Assembly: GCA_963839955.1 (NCBI GenBank)
Contig: CAWIXB010000001.1
Coordinates: forward strand, 682,001 to 746,000
Source of the DNA: CAWIXB01 sp963839955
GTDB lineage: Bacteria; Actinomycetota; Actinomycetes; JACCUZ01
Length of the DNA stretch: 64,000 nt
Direction: 5' to 3'
Numbering within the stretch: position 1 is the stretch's first letter; each line of letters opens with the position of its first letter. The notes under the pieces were generated by a model. The model ran no database searches, was not told the origin of the DNA, and was given only the letters and a program-made list of their open reading frames with translations. Shown here one piece after another: positions 1-9,133 of this stretch. The translations under genes were made by a program, and so were the position numbers.

Positions 1-1449
1 GACGCGATCTTCACGGGACTCGTGAACTACGACCCGAAGACCAACGAGCCCGAGCCCAGTGAGCTGGCAGAGTCGATCGAGACGACCGACCAGAAGACCT
101 ACACGATCAAGATCAAGCCGGGCTGGACGTTCCACAACGGCGAGCCAGTCACCGCGCAGTCGTTCGTTGACTCCTGGAACTACGGTGCGCTGAACAAGAA
201 CGGCCAGAACAACAACTACTTCTTCGGCACCATCGAGGGCTATGCCGCCCTGAACCCCGAGGACCCGAACCCCGAGGACGACAAGGTCCCGCCGGCCACG
301 GCTGACACGCTGTCCGGCCTCAAGGTCGTCAGCGACACGGAGTTCACCGTCACGCTGACCGAGCCGGACAACACGTTCTACGCGGCGCTCGGCTACACGG
401 CGTTCTACCCGATGACCAAGGAAGCGCTCGCCGACACCGCCGCCTTCGAGAAGGCGCCGATCGGCAACGGGCCGTTCCAGTTGGAGGGCCAGGTCGAGCC
501 GAACAAGCAGATCGTGGTCAAGAAGTTCGCCGACTACAAGGGCACCCAGCCCAAGGCGGACGGGATCACGTTCAAGATCTACGCCTCGGCGGAGACCGCG
601 TACAACGACCTGCGCGCGAACAACCTCGACATCATGGACCAGCTGCCCCCGAGCGCCCTGGCGAACGCGCCAACAGAGCTCGGTGACCGCTACAAGGAGT
701 TCCCGTCGTCGTACTACCAGTTCCTTGGTTTCCCGACGTTCGACCCGAACTTCACCGACGTCAACGTCCGCAAGGCCATCTCCATGGCCATCGACCGCGC
801 GACCATCGGCAAGACCGTCTTCCAGGGCACGCGTGTCCCGGCTGACGGTTTCGTGAGCCCGGTCGTGGCGGGTTACCGCAAGGGTGTCTGTGGCGAGGCC
901 TGCTCGTTCGACCCGGCTGCCGCCAAGGCGGCACTCGAGCAGGGCGGCGGCCTCGACTCCATGTCGATCACCTACAACGCTGACGGTGGCCACAAGGAGT
1001 GGACCGAGGCAGCCTGCAACCAGATCAAGCAGAACCTCGGCGTTGCCTGCAAGGCCGTGCCGAAGTCGGCGTTCGACGTCCTGCTCGACGACCTCGACAA
1101 GGCCAAGGCGAAGAAGATCGGCTTCGGTCCGTTCCGCCTCGGCTGGATCATGGACTACCCGTCGATGCAGAACTACCTCGGCCCGCTCTACGGATCCACG
1201 GGGTCGTCGAACTACTACGGCTACAGCAACAAGACCTTCGACGGTCTGGTCGCAGACGGCCAGCAGGCCGCCACACCGGACGAGGCCATCGCCAAGTGGC
1301 AGGAGGCCGAGGACATCCTCGTCGAGGAGTTCCCGATTGCCCCGCTGTGGTTCGGCGTCAGCAACTCCGGTCGCTCCGAGAACGTCGACAACGTCCGGGT
1401 GGACGTCTTCGACCGGATCGACAAGGTCAACGTCACGGTCAACAAGTAG
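1..1449 (+). CDS. ABC transporter substrate-binding protein, family 5 (peptide type), 5' partial
   Basis: This is the extracellular solute-binding subunit of a dipeptide/oligopeptide-type ABC importer. The frame is open from base 1, so the signal peptide and lipobox lie outside the window; a GTG at 22 is internal, not the start. The visible 482 residues carry family-5 landmarks: a DAIFTGLVNYD opening near the fold's first strand, the GWTFHNGEPVTAQSFVDSW segment, and NVRKAISMAIDR in the second lobe. The stop is TAG at 1447. Two permeases and two ATPases follow in the same direction, completing the importer. Exact substrate cannot be told from sequence; peptides are the default for this family, but nickel or sugar-type relatives exist. 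Confidence 0.93.
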   Translation, partial: DAIFTGLVNYDPKTNEPEPSELAESIETTDQKTYTIKIKPGWTFHNGEPVTAQSFVDSWNYGALNKNGQNNNYFFGTIEGYAALNPEDPNPEDDKVPPATADTLSGLKVVSDTEFTVTLTEPDNTFYAALGYTAFYPMTKEALADTAAFEKAPIGNGPFQLEGQVEPNKQIVVKKFADYKGTQPKADGITFKIYASAETAYNDLRANNLDIMDQLPPSALANAPTELGDRYKEFPSSYYQFLGFPTFDPNFTDVNVRKAISMAIDRATIGKTVFQGTRVPADGFVSPVVAGYRKGVCGEACSFDPAAAKAALEQGGGLDSMSITYNADGGHKEWTEAACNQIKQNLGVACKAVPKSAFDVLLDDLDKAKAKKIGFGPFRLGWIMDYPSMQNYLGPLYGSTGSSNYYGYSNKTFDGLVADGQQAATPDEAIAKWQEAEDILVEEFPIAPLWFGVSNSGRSENVDNVRVDVFDRIDKVNVTVNK

Positions 1450-1534
1450 AGGTTCCCTCTAGGTAGAGATCCGTCGGCGTACCCTGGCCGGGCAATGCTC
1501 GGCTAGGGTGCGCTCGCGGACCGGATGACGGTAC

Positions 1535-1568
1535 GGGGGCAGCCGGCGCGAGGGCGTCGGCTGCCCCC
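1535..1568 (+). terminator. Strong hairpin between binding protein and permease genes
   Basis: An 11-bp perfect stem (GGGGGCAGCCG at 1535-1545 pairs with CGGCTGCCCCC at 1558-1568) encloses a 12-nt loop and is followed by CTTCCT. It sits in the 143-bp gap after the binding-protein stop. It lacks a real T-tract, so I read it as a partial terminator or mRNA-stabilising structure that would leave the binding protein in excess over the membrane subunits. Confidence 0.6.
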
Positions 1569-1592
1569 TTCCTACGGCGGAGGCAGGACACG

Positions 1593-2528
1593 ATGGGGCG
1601 TTACGTCGCTCGGCGGCTTCTCCAGTTGATCCCCGTCCTGATCGGGACGACGTTCTTGATCTTCACCATGGTCTTCGCCATGCCGGGCGACAAGGTCCAG
1701 CGCCTCTGCGGCGAACGGATGTGCGACCCGGCAAGGGCAGCCTTCCTGCGCGCCGAGTACAACCTGGACGACCCCCTGCCGGTCCAGTACGCGAAGTACA
1801 TGGCCGGCGTCGTCCAAGGGGACTTCGGCAAGAACTTCACCGGCCGCCCTGTCTCCGAGATCTTCGCCGACGCCTGGCCCGTCACCATGAAGCTCGCCCT
1901 CACGGCGTTCGTGATCGAGATCGTCGTCGGCCTGGGCATCGGTCTGCTCGCCGGGCTGAGACGCGGTGGCTTCGCCGATCGAACCGTGCTCTTGGGCACG
2001 CTGGTCGTGATCGCCATCCCGGTCTTCGTGCTCGGCTTCTCGCTCCAGCTGCTGATCGGCGTCAAGTGGAAGGACTTCTTCCACTTACCGGTCGCCGGGG
2101 TTCAAGACGGCTGGCCGACGTCCTACATCGTGCCGGCCATCGTGCTGGCCGGCCTGTCGCTGGCCTACATCGCCCGGCTCACCCGGACCAGCCTGGTCGA
2201 GAACCTGCGGGCCGACTACGTCCGGACCGCGGTCTCCAAGGGACTCAAGCGACGGCGGGTGGTCGGCGTACACACGCTGCGCAACTCGCTCATCCCGGTG
2301 GTGACCTTCCTCGGGGTCGACCTGGGCGCCCTCATGGGCGGCGCCATCGTGACGGAGTTCATCTTCAACCTGCCGGGCGTCGGCTCGGCGCTTGCCTTCT
2401 CAGTGCGCGCGGGTGAGGCCACCGTCGTGGTAGGCCTGGTTACTGTCCTGGTGCTCATCTACCTGCTCGCCAACCTGGCCGTGGACGTGCTCTACGGCGT
2501 GCTGGACCCGAGGATCCGCTATGACTAG
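1593..2528 (+). CDS. ABC transporter permease, DppB type
   Basis: This is one of the two membrane subunits of the peptide-type importer. It is 311 residues long, normal for DppB/OppB. It begins with a membrane helix at about residues 9-29, then the family's typical extracytoplasmic stretch with YNLDDPLPVQY, and has further helices through the C-terminus. The ATPase-contacting EAA loop is visible around GLKRRRVVGVHTLRNSLIPV, followed by GAIVTEFIFNLPGVG. The ATG at 1593 has a GGAGG-containing Shine-Dalgarno in GGCGGAGGCAGG. Its stop overlaps the next permease by 8 bp, implying translational coupling. Confidence 0.93.
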   Translation: MGRYVARRLLQLIPVLIGTTFLIFTMVFAMPGDKVQRLCGERMCDPARAAFLRAEYNLDDPLPVQYAKYMAGVVQGDFGKNFTGRPVSEIFADAWPVTMKLALTAFVIEIVVGLGIGLLAGLRRGGFADRTVLLGTLVVIAIPVFVLGFSLQLLIGVKWKDFFHLPVAGVQDGWPTSYIVPAIVLAGLSLAYIARLTRTSLVENLRADYVRTAVSKGLKRRRVVGVHTLRNSLIPVVTFLGVDLGALMGGAIVTEFIFNLPGVGSALAFSVRAGEATVVVGLVTVLVLIYLLANLAVDVLYGVLDPRIRYD

Positions 2529-3459
2529 TACGTCCGACGACGCCCAAACCAGCGGCACCGCCGGCGCCAGCACCCTTGGCGGCGGCGGTGGCGCGCCGGG
2601 CGAGGCTCCGGAGCGCCACGGCAGCCTGGCGGCCGACGCCTGGCGCGACCTGAAGAGCAGCCCGCTCTTCTGGGTCTCCGGCTCGCTGATCACCCTGCTG
2701 GTGCTCATCGCCGCCTTTCCCGGGTGGTTCACCACCAAGGACCCCAGCTTCTGCGACCTCGCACACTCCCTGGAGAAGCCGAGCAGCGAGGCGTGGTTCG
2801 GCTACGACTTCCAGGGCTGCGACCTCTACGCGCGCACGATCTTCGGTGCCCGCGCGTCGATCCTGGTCGGCACGCTGGTGACCCTGGGCACGTCGGTGTT
2901 CGGCGGGTTCGTCGGAGCGATGGCCGGCTACTACGGCGGCTGGCTCGACTCGCTGCTCTCCCGCCTGGTGGACATCTTCTTCGCCGTGCCGCTGATCCTC
3001 GCCGGTCTGGTGTTCCTGTCGGTGTTCCCCGACCTCGGCATCTGGGGCGTGGTGTTCGCCCTGACGGCCTTCGGCTGGACGACGGCGGCCCGCATCATGC
3101 GCTCGTCCGTCATCTCGACGAAGAACGTCGACTACGTCACCGCGGCGCGGGCGCTCGGCGCCGGGACGAACCGCATCATCAGCCGGCACGTGCTGCCGAA
3201 CGCGATCGCGCCGGTCGTGGTCGTGGCGATGATCTCGCTCGGCATCTACATCTCCGTCGAGGCGACGCTCTCGTTCCTCGGCATCGGGCTGCAGCCGCCG
3301 ACCATCTCCTGGGGCATCCAGATCAGTGACGGCCAGCGCTACTTCCTCGGCGCGCCGCATATCCTGCTGTTCCCGGCCGGCTTCCTGATGGTCACCGTCC
3401 TCAGTTTCATCCTGCTCGGCGACGCGGTCCGCGACGCCCTCGACCCCAAGCTGCGCTAG
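2521..3459 (+). CDS. ABC transporter permease, DppC type
   Basis: This is the second membrane subunit of the importer, 312 residues. About 50 glycine- and serine-rich cytoplasmic residues precede the first membrane helix near residues 55-75. The DppC hallmark DLYARTIFGARASI follows the first extracellular loop, and the EAA loop reads ARALGAGTNRIISRHVLPN. Its ATG overlaps the upstream permease stop, so the two are co-translated. It should pair with the DppB-type subunit and bind the two ATPases encoded directly downstream. Confidence 0.93.
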   Translation: MTSTSDDAQTSGTAGASTLGGGGGAPGEAPERHGSLAADAWRDLKSSPLFWVSGSLITLLVLIAAFPGWFTTKDPSFCDLAHSLEKPSSEAWFGYDFQGCDLYARTIFGARASILVGTLVTLGTSVFGGFVGAMAGYYGGWLDSLLSRLVDIFFAVPLILAGLVFLSVFPDLGIWGVVFALTAFGWTTAARIMRSSVISTKNVDYVTAARALGAGTNRIISRHVLPNAIAPVVVVAMISLGIYISVEATLSFLGIGLQPPTISWGIQISDGQRYFLGAPHILLFPAGFLMVTVLSFILLGDAVRDALDPKLR

Positions 3460-3467
3460 GAGAGGCC

Positions 3468-4526
3468 TTGACGCCCTCAGACCCGGGAGCCCCGGACACG
3501 GTCACAGCGCCCCGCTCCGGCGACGCGGGCAGCGACCTGCCACCGCTGCTCGAGGTCGACGACCTCCACGTCGAGTTCCGCACCCGCGACGGTGTCGCGA
3601 AGGCGGTCAACGGCGTGAGCTACACGCTGCACGCCGGCGAGACGCTCGCGGTGTTGGGCGAGTCCGGATCGGGCAAGTCGGTCACCGCCCAGGCCATCAT
3701 GGGCATTCTCGACACCCCGCCCGGCTACGTCACCCACGGCACGGTGCGGTTCATGGGCGAGGACCTGCTCGCCATGCCCGAGGACCAGCGGCGCACCTAC
3801 CGCGGCGAGCACACCGCGATGATCTTCCAGGACGCTCTGTCGGCGCTGAACCCGGTCTTCTCGGTCGGCTACCAGATCTCCGAGATGTACCGCGTCCACC
3901 GCGGGATGTCGCGCAGCGACGGCATGAAGAAGGCCGTCGACCTGATGGAGATGGTGCGCATCCCCGCCGCCCGCCAGCGGGTCCGCGACTTCCCCCACCA
4001 CTTCTCCGGCGGCATGCGCCAGCGCATCATGATCGCGATGGCCCTCGCGCTCGACCCCGAGGTGCTCATCGCCGACGAGCCGACGACCGCGCTCGACGTC
4101 ACCGTGCAGGCCCAGATCATGGCGCTGCTCAAGGACCTCCAGCGCGAGCGCGACATGGGCCTGATGCTCATCACCCACGACCTCGGTGTGGTGGCCGACG
4201 TCGCCGACAAGATCGCGGTCATGTACGCCGGCGAGATCGTCGAGCGCGCGCCCGTCCACGAGATCTACGCCAACCCGGCCCACCCCTACACCAAGGGACT
4301 GCTGGCATCCATCCCGCGCGTGGACATGAAGGGGCAGGAGCTCTACGCCATCAAGGGGCTGCCACCCAACCTGCTGCGCATCCCGCCGGGCTGCCCTTTC
4401 AACCCGCGGTGCGTGTACGCCCAGGACATCTGCCGCGAGCAGAACCCGCCGAGTTTCCCGGTCAGCGAGGGTCGCGACAGCGCCTGCCACTTCTGGATGG
4501 AGGTCATCGATGGCTCCGTCCGGTGA
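3468..4526 (+). CDS. ABC transporter ATP-binding protein, DppD type
   Basis: This is the first of two nucleotide-binding subunits. Of 352 residues, the Walker A GESGSGKS lies at 64-71, the signature is FSGGMRQRI, and Walker B is VLIADEPTTALD followed by the H-loop ITHD. The C-terminus has the oligopeptide-transporter extension with PPGCPFNPRC and further cysteines; in related OppD proteins this region can bind an iron-sulfur cluster. I take the TTG at 3468 because AGGAGAGG lies immediately upstream and no better start keeps the N-terminus. It ends 17 bases inside the next ATPase gene. Confidence 0.9.
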   Translation: MTPSDPGAPDTVTAPRSGDAGSDLPPLLEVDDLHVEFRTRDGVAKAVNGVSYTLHAGETLAVLGESGSGKSVTAQAIMGILDTPPGYVTHGTVRFMGEDLLAMPEDQRRTYRGEHTAMIFQDALSALNPVFSVGYQISEMYRVHRGMSRSDGMKKAVDLMEMVRIPAARQRVRDFPHHFSGGMRQRIMIAMALALDPEVLIADEPTTALDVTVQAQIMALLKDLQRERDMGLMLITHDLGVVADVADKIAVMYAGEIVERAPVHEIYANPAHPYTKGLLASIPRVDMKGQELYAIKGLPPNLLRIPPGCPFNPRCVYAQDICREQNPPSFPVSEGRDSACHFWMEVIDGSVR

Positions 4527-5535
4527 GGTTGTCCTCGAGGTCCGAGACCTCGTCAAGCACTTCCCTCTGACGCAGGGCATCGTCTTCAAGCGGCAGATCG
4601 GCGCCGTGCGTGCGGTCGACGGCGTGTCGTTCGACCTGCACAAGGGCGAGACGCTCGGCGTCGTCGGGGAATCCGGCTGCGGAAAGTCCACGATGGCCCG
4701 GCTCCTGATGGCCCTCGAGACGCCGACGGCGGGCGAGGTCAAGTTCAAGGGCGAGGACATTTTCTCGCGACGCGGCGCCAGCTTCAAGGCGATGCGCCGC
4801 GACATCCAGATCGTCTTCCAGGACCCCTACTCGTCACTGAACCCGCGCATGACGGTCGGCGACATCATCGGCGAGCCCTTCGAGATCCACAAAGAGGTCG
4901 CGCCCAAGGGCAGCCGACGCAAGCGAGTCCAGGAACTGCTCGACGTGGTGGGCCTCAACCCCGAGTACATCAACCGCTATCCCCACCAGTTCTCAGGCGG
5001 ACAGCGCCAGCGCATCGGCATCGCCCGCGGCCTTGCGCTGCGCCCCGAGATCATCATTTGCGACGAGCCGGTGTCGGCGCTCGACGTGTCCGTGCAGGCC
5101 CAGGTCATCAACCTGCTGGAGAGACTTCAGGACGAGTTCCAGCTGTCCTACATCTTCATCGCCCACGACCTGTCCGTCGTACGCCACATCTCCGACCGCG
5201 TCGCCGTGATGTATCTCGGCAAGGTTGTGGAGCTCGGCGACGACATGCAGATCTACGCGGCACCGACGCATCCCTACACGCAGGCGTTGCTCTCCGCGGT
5301 CCCATTGCCCGACCCGGCTGCCCGCGAGACGAAGGAGCAGATCGTCCTCGAGGGCGACGTCCCGAGCCCCGCGTCGCCGCCCTCCGGCTGTCGCTTCCGC
5401 ACCCGGTGCTGGAAGGCCCAGGACATCTGTGCCGAGAAGGAACCCGAGCTGACCAAGCGCGAGGGGTCCGACCACCCGAGTGCCTGCCACTTCGCCGAGG
5501 GGCTCGAGGTGCTGGAGCAGCACGAAGCCAGCTGA
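4510..5535 (+). CDS. ABC transporter ATP-binding protein, DppF type
   Basis: This is the second nucleotide-binding subunit and last gene of the importer operon, 341 residues. Walker A GESGCGKS is at 53-60, the Q-loop region reads QIVFQDPYSSLNPRMTVG, the signature is FSGGQRQRIGIARGL, and Walker B contains IICDEPVSALDVS. The C-terminal peptide-transporter extension carries PPSGCRFRTRCWKAQDIC, matching the cysteine arrangement of its partner. It overlaps the preceding gene by 17 bp. The whole system is an ATP-driven importer at the cytoplasmic membrane. Confidence 0.93.
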   Translation: MAPSGEVVLEVRDLVKHFPLTQGIVFKRQIGAVRAVDGVSFDLHKGETLGVVGESGCGKSTMARLLMALETPTAGEVKFKGEDIFSRRGASFKAMRRDIQIVFQDPYSSLNPRMTVGDIIGEPFEIHKEVAPKGSRRKRVQELLDVVGLNPEYINRYPHQFSGGQRQRIGIARGLALRPEIIICDEPVSALDVSVQAQVINLLERLQDEFQLSYIFIAHDLSVVRHISDRVAVMYLGKVVELGDDMQIYAAPTHPYTQALLSAVPLPDPAARETKEQIVLEGDVPSPASPPSGCRFRTRCWKAQDICAEKEPELTKREGSDHPSACHFAEGLEVLEQHEAS

Positions 5536-5559
5536 TCGGCGGCTCGGTAGGGTCGCGCC

Positions 5560-6477
5560 ATGACCACCACCCCGAAGGCGGGCCGCATCGACGCGGCGCG
5601 GCGCATGCTCCTCGTGCACGCCCATCCGGACGACGAGACCATCGGCAACGGCGTGACGATGGCCAAGTACGCCGCGCAGGGCGTGCACGTCACGCTGGTC
5701 ACCTGCACCCTCGGCGAAGAGGGGGAGGTGCTGGTTCCCGGCCTCGCGCACCTCGCCGCCGACCGCGACGACGCGCTCGGCGAGCATCGCATCGGCGAGC
5801 TGGACGCCGCCATGAAGGAGCTCGGCGTCGTCGATCATCGCTTCCTCGGCGGGCCCGGTCGCTACCGCGACTCGGGGATGATGGGTCTGCCGACCAACGA
5901 TCGCGAAGGCGCCTTCTGGCAGGCCGACCTCGACGAGGCCGCCGCATTCCTGGTTGACGTGATCCGCGAGGTGCGACCCCAGGTCGTCGTGACCTACGAC
6001 GAGAACGGTGGCTACGGGCACCCGGACCACATCCAGGCGCATCGCGTCGCGATGCGCGGCGTCGAGCTCGCGGGCCGCCGGGCCGTTGGGTACGACAGAT
6101 GGGAGGTGAGCAAGGTCTACTGGAACGCGGTGCCGGAGTCGTGGCTGCGCGACAGCCTGCGGCAGCTGCGCGACGCCGGCGACGTCACGACGTTCGAGGG
6201 CATGGACCCGGACGCCGACGAGCTGCCGATGGTGGTGCCCGACGACACGGTCACCACTGCCGTCGACGGGAACGACTACGTCGAGGCCAAGCTCGCCGCG
6301 ATGCGCGCACACGCCACCCAGATCACCGTCGACGGGCCGTTCTTCGCACTCTCCAACAACCTGGGCAACCAGGTCTGGGGCACGGAGGCCTACCTGCTTG
6401 CGCGCGGCGAGCTCGGGCCGGCCGGCGAGCGTGACGAGAACGGTCGCGAGACGGACCTCTTCTCCGGCGTGGAGTGA
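5560..6477 (+). CDS. mshB: Mycothiol biosynthesis deacetylase MshB
   Basis: MshB is a zinc enzyme that deacetylates GlcNAc-inositol to GlcN-inositol, the second committed step of mycothiol synthesis. At 305 residues it has family length. The PIG-L metal site AHPDDE starts at residue 21 (His22 and Asp25 as ligands), and GYGHPDHIQAH supplies the third histidine. The conserved segments CTLGEEGEV and RDDALGEHRIGELDAAM separate MshB from other PIG-L deacetylases such as Mca. A TAGGGT box at 5548-5553 lies 6 nt before the ATG, suggesting a leaderless transcript. Mca, the detoxification amidase, is the main alternative but is less consistent with these segments. Confidence 0.9.
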   Translation: MTTTPKAGRIDAARRMLLVHAHPDDETIGNGVTMAKYAAQGVHVTLVTCTLGEEGEVLVPGLAHLAADRDDALGEHRIGELDAAMKELGVVDHRFLGGPGRYRDSGMMGLPTNDREGAFWQADLDEAAAFLVDVIREVRPQVVVTYDENGGYGHPDHIQAHRVAMRGVELAGRRAVGYDRWEVSKVYWNAVPESWLRDSLRQLRDAGDVTTFEGMDPDADELPMVVPDDTVTTAVDGNDYVEAKLAAMRAHATQITVDGPFFALSNNLGNQVWGTEAYLLARGELGPAGERDENGRETDLFSGVE

Positions 6478-6700
6478 CTCCATCGGGCTAGGCCGAACGG
6501 GTGACGCGGGGCTGCATCCGGGTGAATGCCGGCCCGGGCCGGATGGGCGCGGCCGCGCTGCGGACAGACTCCGACGTGTTCGCCGAAGTTGCCGGGCACA
6601 CCCGGGTCCTGAGGACGTGATCGGCAGGTTCGGCCTGGACGTTGATGCTCCGAACGGGTGAACCCGTCGGAGTCGGGGGTCATTGCGGGAGGGGGTCCTG

Positions 6701-8683
6701 GTGGACGAGCAACAGGTCAAGGACGACCTAGGGACTCAAGAGGCACCCGATCTCCCCGTGGAGAGGTCCGGGGCCGACGTCGGGGTCAGCCGCGAGAGCC
6801 TGCGCCGCCACCGGCTACTGCGTTTCGCCACCATTGTCGGACTGCCCACGGCGTTCCTCTGGTGGCGGATCCTCTCCGGAGACGCGGTCAACTTCTTCCA
6901 GTTCCCCAGCATGGACCCCCTGCTCGTCGTACCGATCCTGTTCTTCGTCCTGCTTGCCGTTGTGCTGCTCGGCAGCACCGTCGTCGCGGGACGTTCGCCG
7001 CACATCATCTACCGCCCCGAGCAGATCGACGTGAAACTGAGCGATGTCAAAGGCATCGACGCAGTCAAAGAGGACGTCGTCCGGTCGCTGAACCTCTTCC
7101 TGGCGCACAAGACCTTCAAGGCGGAGATGGGCGGCTCGCCACGGCGTGGCCTCCTCTTCGAAGGCAACCCGGGAACCGGCAAGACGTTCCTCGCCAAGGC
7201 GATGGCGCGCGAGGCGGGAGTGCCGTTCCTGTTCGTCTCCGCGACGTCGTTCCAGTCGATGTACTACGGCGCGACCGCGCGCAAGATTCGCTCGTACTTC
7301 AAGGCGCTCCGTAAGGCCGCTCGCCTCGAGGGCGGGGCGATCGGCTTCATCGAGGAGATCGACGCGATCGCCATGTCACGCGGGGGTGTGAGTGCCACCG
7401 AGATGCCCGGTGTGGCACGCGTGACCGGGGCGCCGGACTGCGGGGGGCTCAGCGGCCTGCCGTCGTCCTACGCCGTGGTGGCGGGCAGCGGGCGTGTGGT
7501 CAACCAATCGATTCACTCCGAGGGTGTCGGCGGTGTCGTCAACGAGCTGCTCGTCCAGATGCAGTCCTTCGACGAGCCCACCGGCTGGCAGAAGCTGCAG
7601 AGCAAGATGGTCGACCGCGTCAACCTCTACCTGCCGGCGCACCGGATGCTGAGCCGGCCGCAGCCACCCTCGACCAACCTGCTGCTGATCGCGGCGACCA
7701 ATCGCGCCGACAACCTCGACCCCGCCCTGCTGCGGCCGGGCCGTTTCGACCGCCGGCTCACCTTCGAGCTGCCGACCAAGGGCGGCCGGCGCATCCTCAT
7801 CGACCACTTCCTGACGACCAAGGCGCACACGGCGGAGCTGGACAACGAGGACCGGCGCGACGCGCTGGCCGGCGTGACGCAGAGCTACAGCCCGGTGATG
7901 ATCGAGCACCTCTTCGACGAGGCACTGGTCAACGCCGTACGGCGCGGCGCCAAGGCGATGACCTGGGCGGACGTGGAGAAGGCGCGTCTGGTGGAGGAGG
8001 TCGGCATGGGTCAGCCGGTCACCTACACCGATCACGAGAAGCGCCTCATCGCCACCCACGAGGCGGGCCACGCGACGGTCGCCTGGCTGCAGGCGCCGCA
8101 CCGTCGGCTCGAGGTGCTCACCATCGTCAAGCGCAAAGACGCGCTCGGGATGCTCGCGCACGGCGACCGCGAAGACGTGTACACCAGGTCGCGGGCGGAG
8201 ATGACCGCTCTCATCCAGATCGCCATGGGCGGACAGTGCGCCGAGGAGCTCTTCTTCGGCGACGTCTCGACCGGGCCGGGCGGCGACCTCCTCTACGCCA
8301 CGAACGTGGCAGCCGAGATGGTGGGCTCGTGCGGCATGGGAGACACGCTGCTGTCCTACGCCGCGATCCAGAACAGCGCCTTCTCCGACACCAACATCGT
8401 CGGACGCGTTCTCGCCGACCGCGACGGACGCGAGCACGTCGAGGATCTGTTGCAACGACAGAAGGCGGTCGTGCGCGAGCTCCTCGACGTGAATCGCCAC
8501 TTGGTGGCCGCGCTGCGCGACGCGCTGATCGAGCGCCACGAGCTCATCGGCCCGGAGATCACCGATGTGCTCGAGGCCGCCGCCGCCACGCGGCCGACCG
8601 AGGACCGCTCGGGCGTCAGCGTGATCGACCTGCGTGACGAGACCACCGGCCTGATCGCCTCACCGAGCACCGAGTCTGACTGA
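6701..8683 (+). CDS. FtsH-like membrane AAA+ zinc protease, divergent
   Basis: This resembles FtsH: two N-terminal membrane helices (about residues 42-58 and 73-95), an AAA+ domain with Walker A GNPGTGKT at 155-162, and a peptidase domain with HEAGH at 453-457 and a downstream TGPGGDL aspartate. It is 660 residues from the GTG at 6701, chosen because GGGAGGGGG precedes it; a TTG at 6683 is possible. Three things are unusual. The loop between helices is only about 15 residues, versus a folded domain in FtsH. Walker B reads IGFIEEID rather than IIFIDEID. A long Gly/Ala/Val-rich insertion follows Walker B. It is probably a second, specialised FtsH paralogue. Confidence 0.8.
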   Translation: MDEQQVKDDLGTQEAPDLPVERSGADVGVSRESLRRHRLLRFATIVGLPTAFLWWRILSGDAVNFFQFPSMDPLLVVPILFFVLLAVVLLGSTVVAGRSPHIIYRPEQIDVKLSDVKGIDAVKEDVVRSLNLFLAHKTFKAEMGGSPRRGLLFEGNPGTGKTFLAKAMAREAGVPFLFVSATSFQSMYYGATARKIRSYFKALRKAARLEGGAIGFIEEIDAIAMSRGGVSATEMPGVARVTGAPDCGGLSGLPSSYAVVAGSGRVVNQSIHSEGVGGVVNELLVQMQSFDEPTGWQKLQSKMVDRVNLYLPAHRMLSRPQPPSTNLLLIAATNRADNLDPALLRPGRFDRRLTFELPTKGGRRILIDHFLTTKAHTAELDNEDRRDALAGVTQSYSPVMIEHLFDEALVNAVRRGAKAMTWADVEKARLVEEVGMGQPVTYTDHEKRLIATHEAGHATVAWLQAPHRRLEVLTIVKRKDALGMLAHGDREDVYTRSRAEMTALIQIAMGGQCAEELFFGDVSTGPGGDLLYATNVAAEMVGSCGMGDTLLSYAAIQNSAFSDTNIVGRVLADRDGREHVEDLLQRQKAVVRELLDVNRHLVAALRDALIERHELIGPEITDVLEAAAATRPTEDRSGVSVIDLRDETTGLIASPSTESD

Positions 8684-8722
8684 GGCCCGGGAGCCGGGTC
8701 GCCGGTGCGTAGCCTGGGCGGT

Positions 8723-9082
8723 GTGCCCCTCGCCCTCCGCGTGCCGCTGCTTGTGCTGGCGGCGCTGGGGGGAGCGGCGTGCGGGGTCGCCGGCTCGTTC
8801 GTCCACGCGCTGACGATGGGCGGCATCCCGGTCGGCGAGCTGACCGCCCTGAGCCTGTCGGTCGCCTTCTTCGTCCTCGCCGGACTCGCGCTCTCCAGCC
8901 GCTCCGGCGTGCTGGCCGCAGGAGCCGGCTGGCTGGCGGTCACCGTGGTGATGACGCGACCCCGGCCCGAGGGCGATCTGGTGGTGCCCAACACCGTTCT
9001 CGGCAACGGCTGGCTGATCGGCGGCACGCTGCTCGCGTTCGTCGCCCTCGCCGGGCCCTACGCCCGCCACCTTCAGACCTGA
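8723..9082 (+). CDS. Small four-helix membrane protein, DUF6113-like
   Basis: This 119-residue protein is almost entirely hydrophobic, with about four membrane helices and a TRPRPEGDLVVPN loop before the last helix. The pattern resembles DUF6113 proteins that, as I recall, sit near mshB in other actinobacteria. I chose the GTG at 8723 rather than 8705 because a TAGCCT box at 8710-8715 is 7 nt upstream, the usual geometry for a leaderless start. No function is known to me; the family assignment is from resemblance only. Confidence 0.65.
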   Translation: MPLALRVPLLVLAALGGAACGVAGSFVHALTMGGIPVGELTALSLSVAFFVLAGLALSSRSGVLAAGAGWLAVTVVMTRPRPEGDLVVPNTVLGNGWLIGGTLLAFVALAGPYARHLQT

Positions 9083-9133
9083 CGGGCACGGGTCGATGAC
9101 CCAGGCGTGGAGGGCCTGAGGGAGGACGTCGCC

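Noticed and set aside
6493..6661. Two copies of CCGAACGGGTGA (6493 and 6650) in the gap before the FtsH-like gene
   Set aside because: Twelve-base identity in GC-rich DNA is weak, with no symmetry or phasing; the 223-bp gap otherwise shows nothing I can support.
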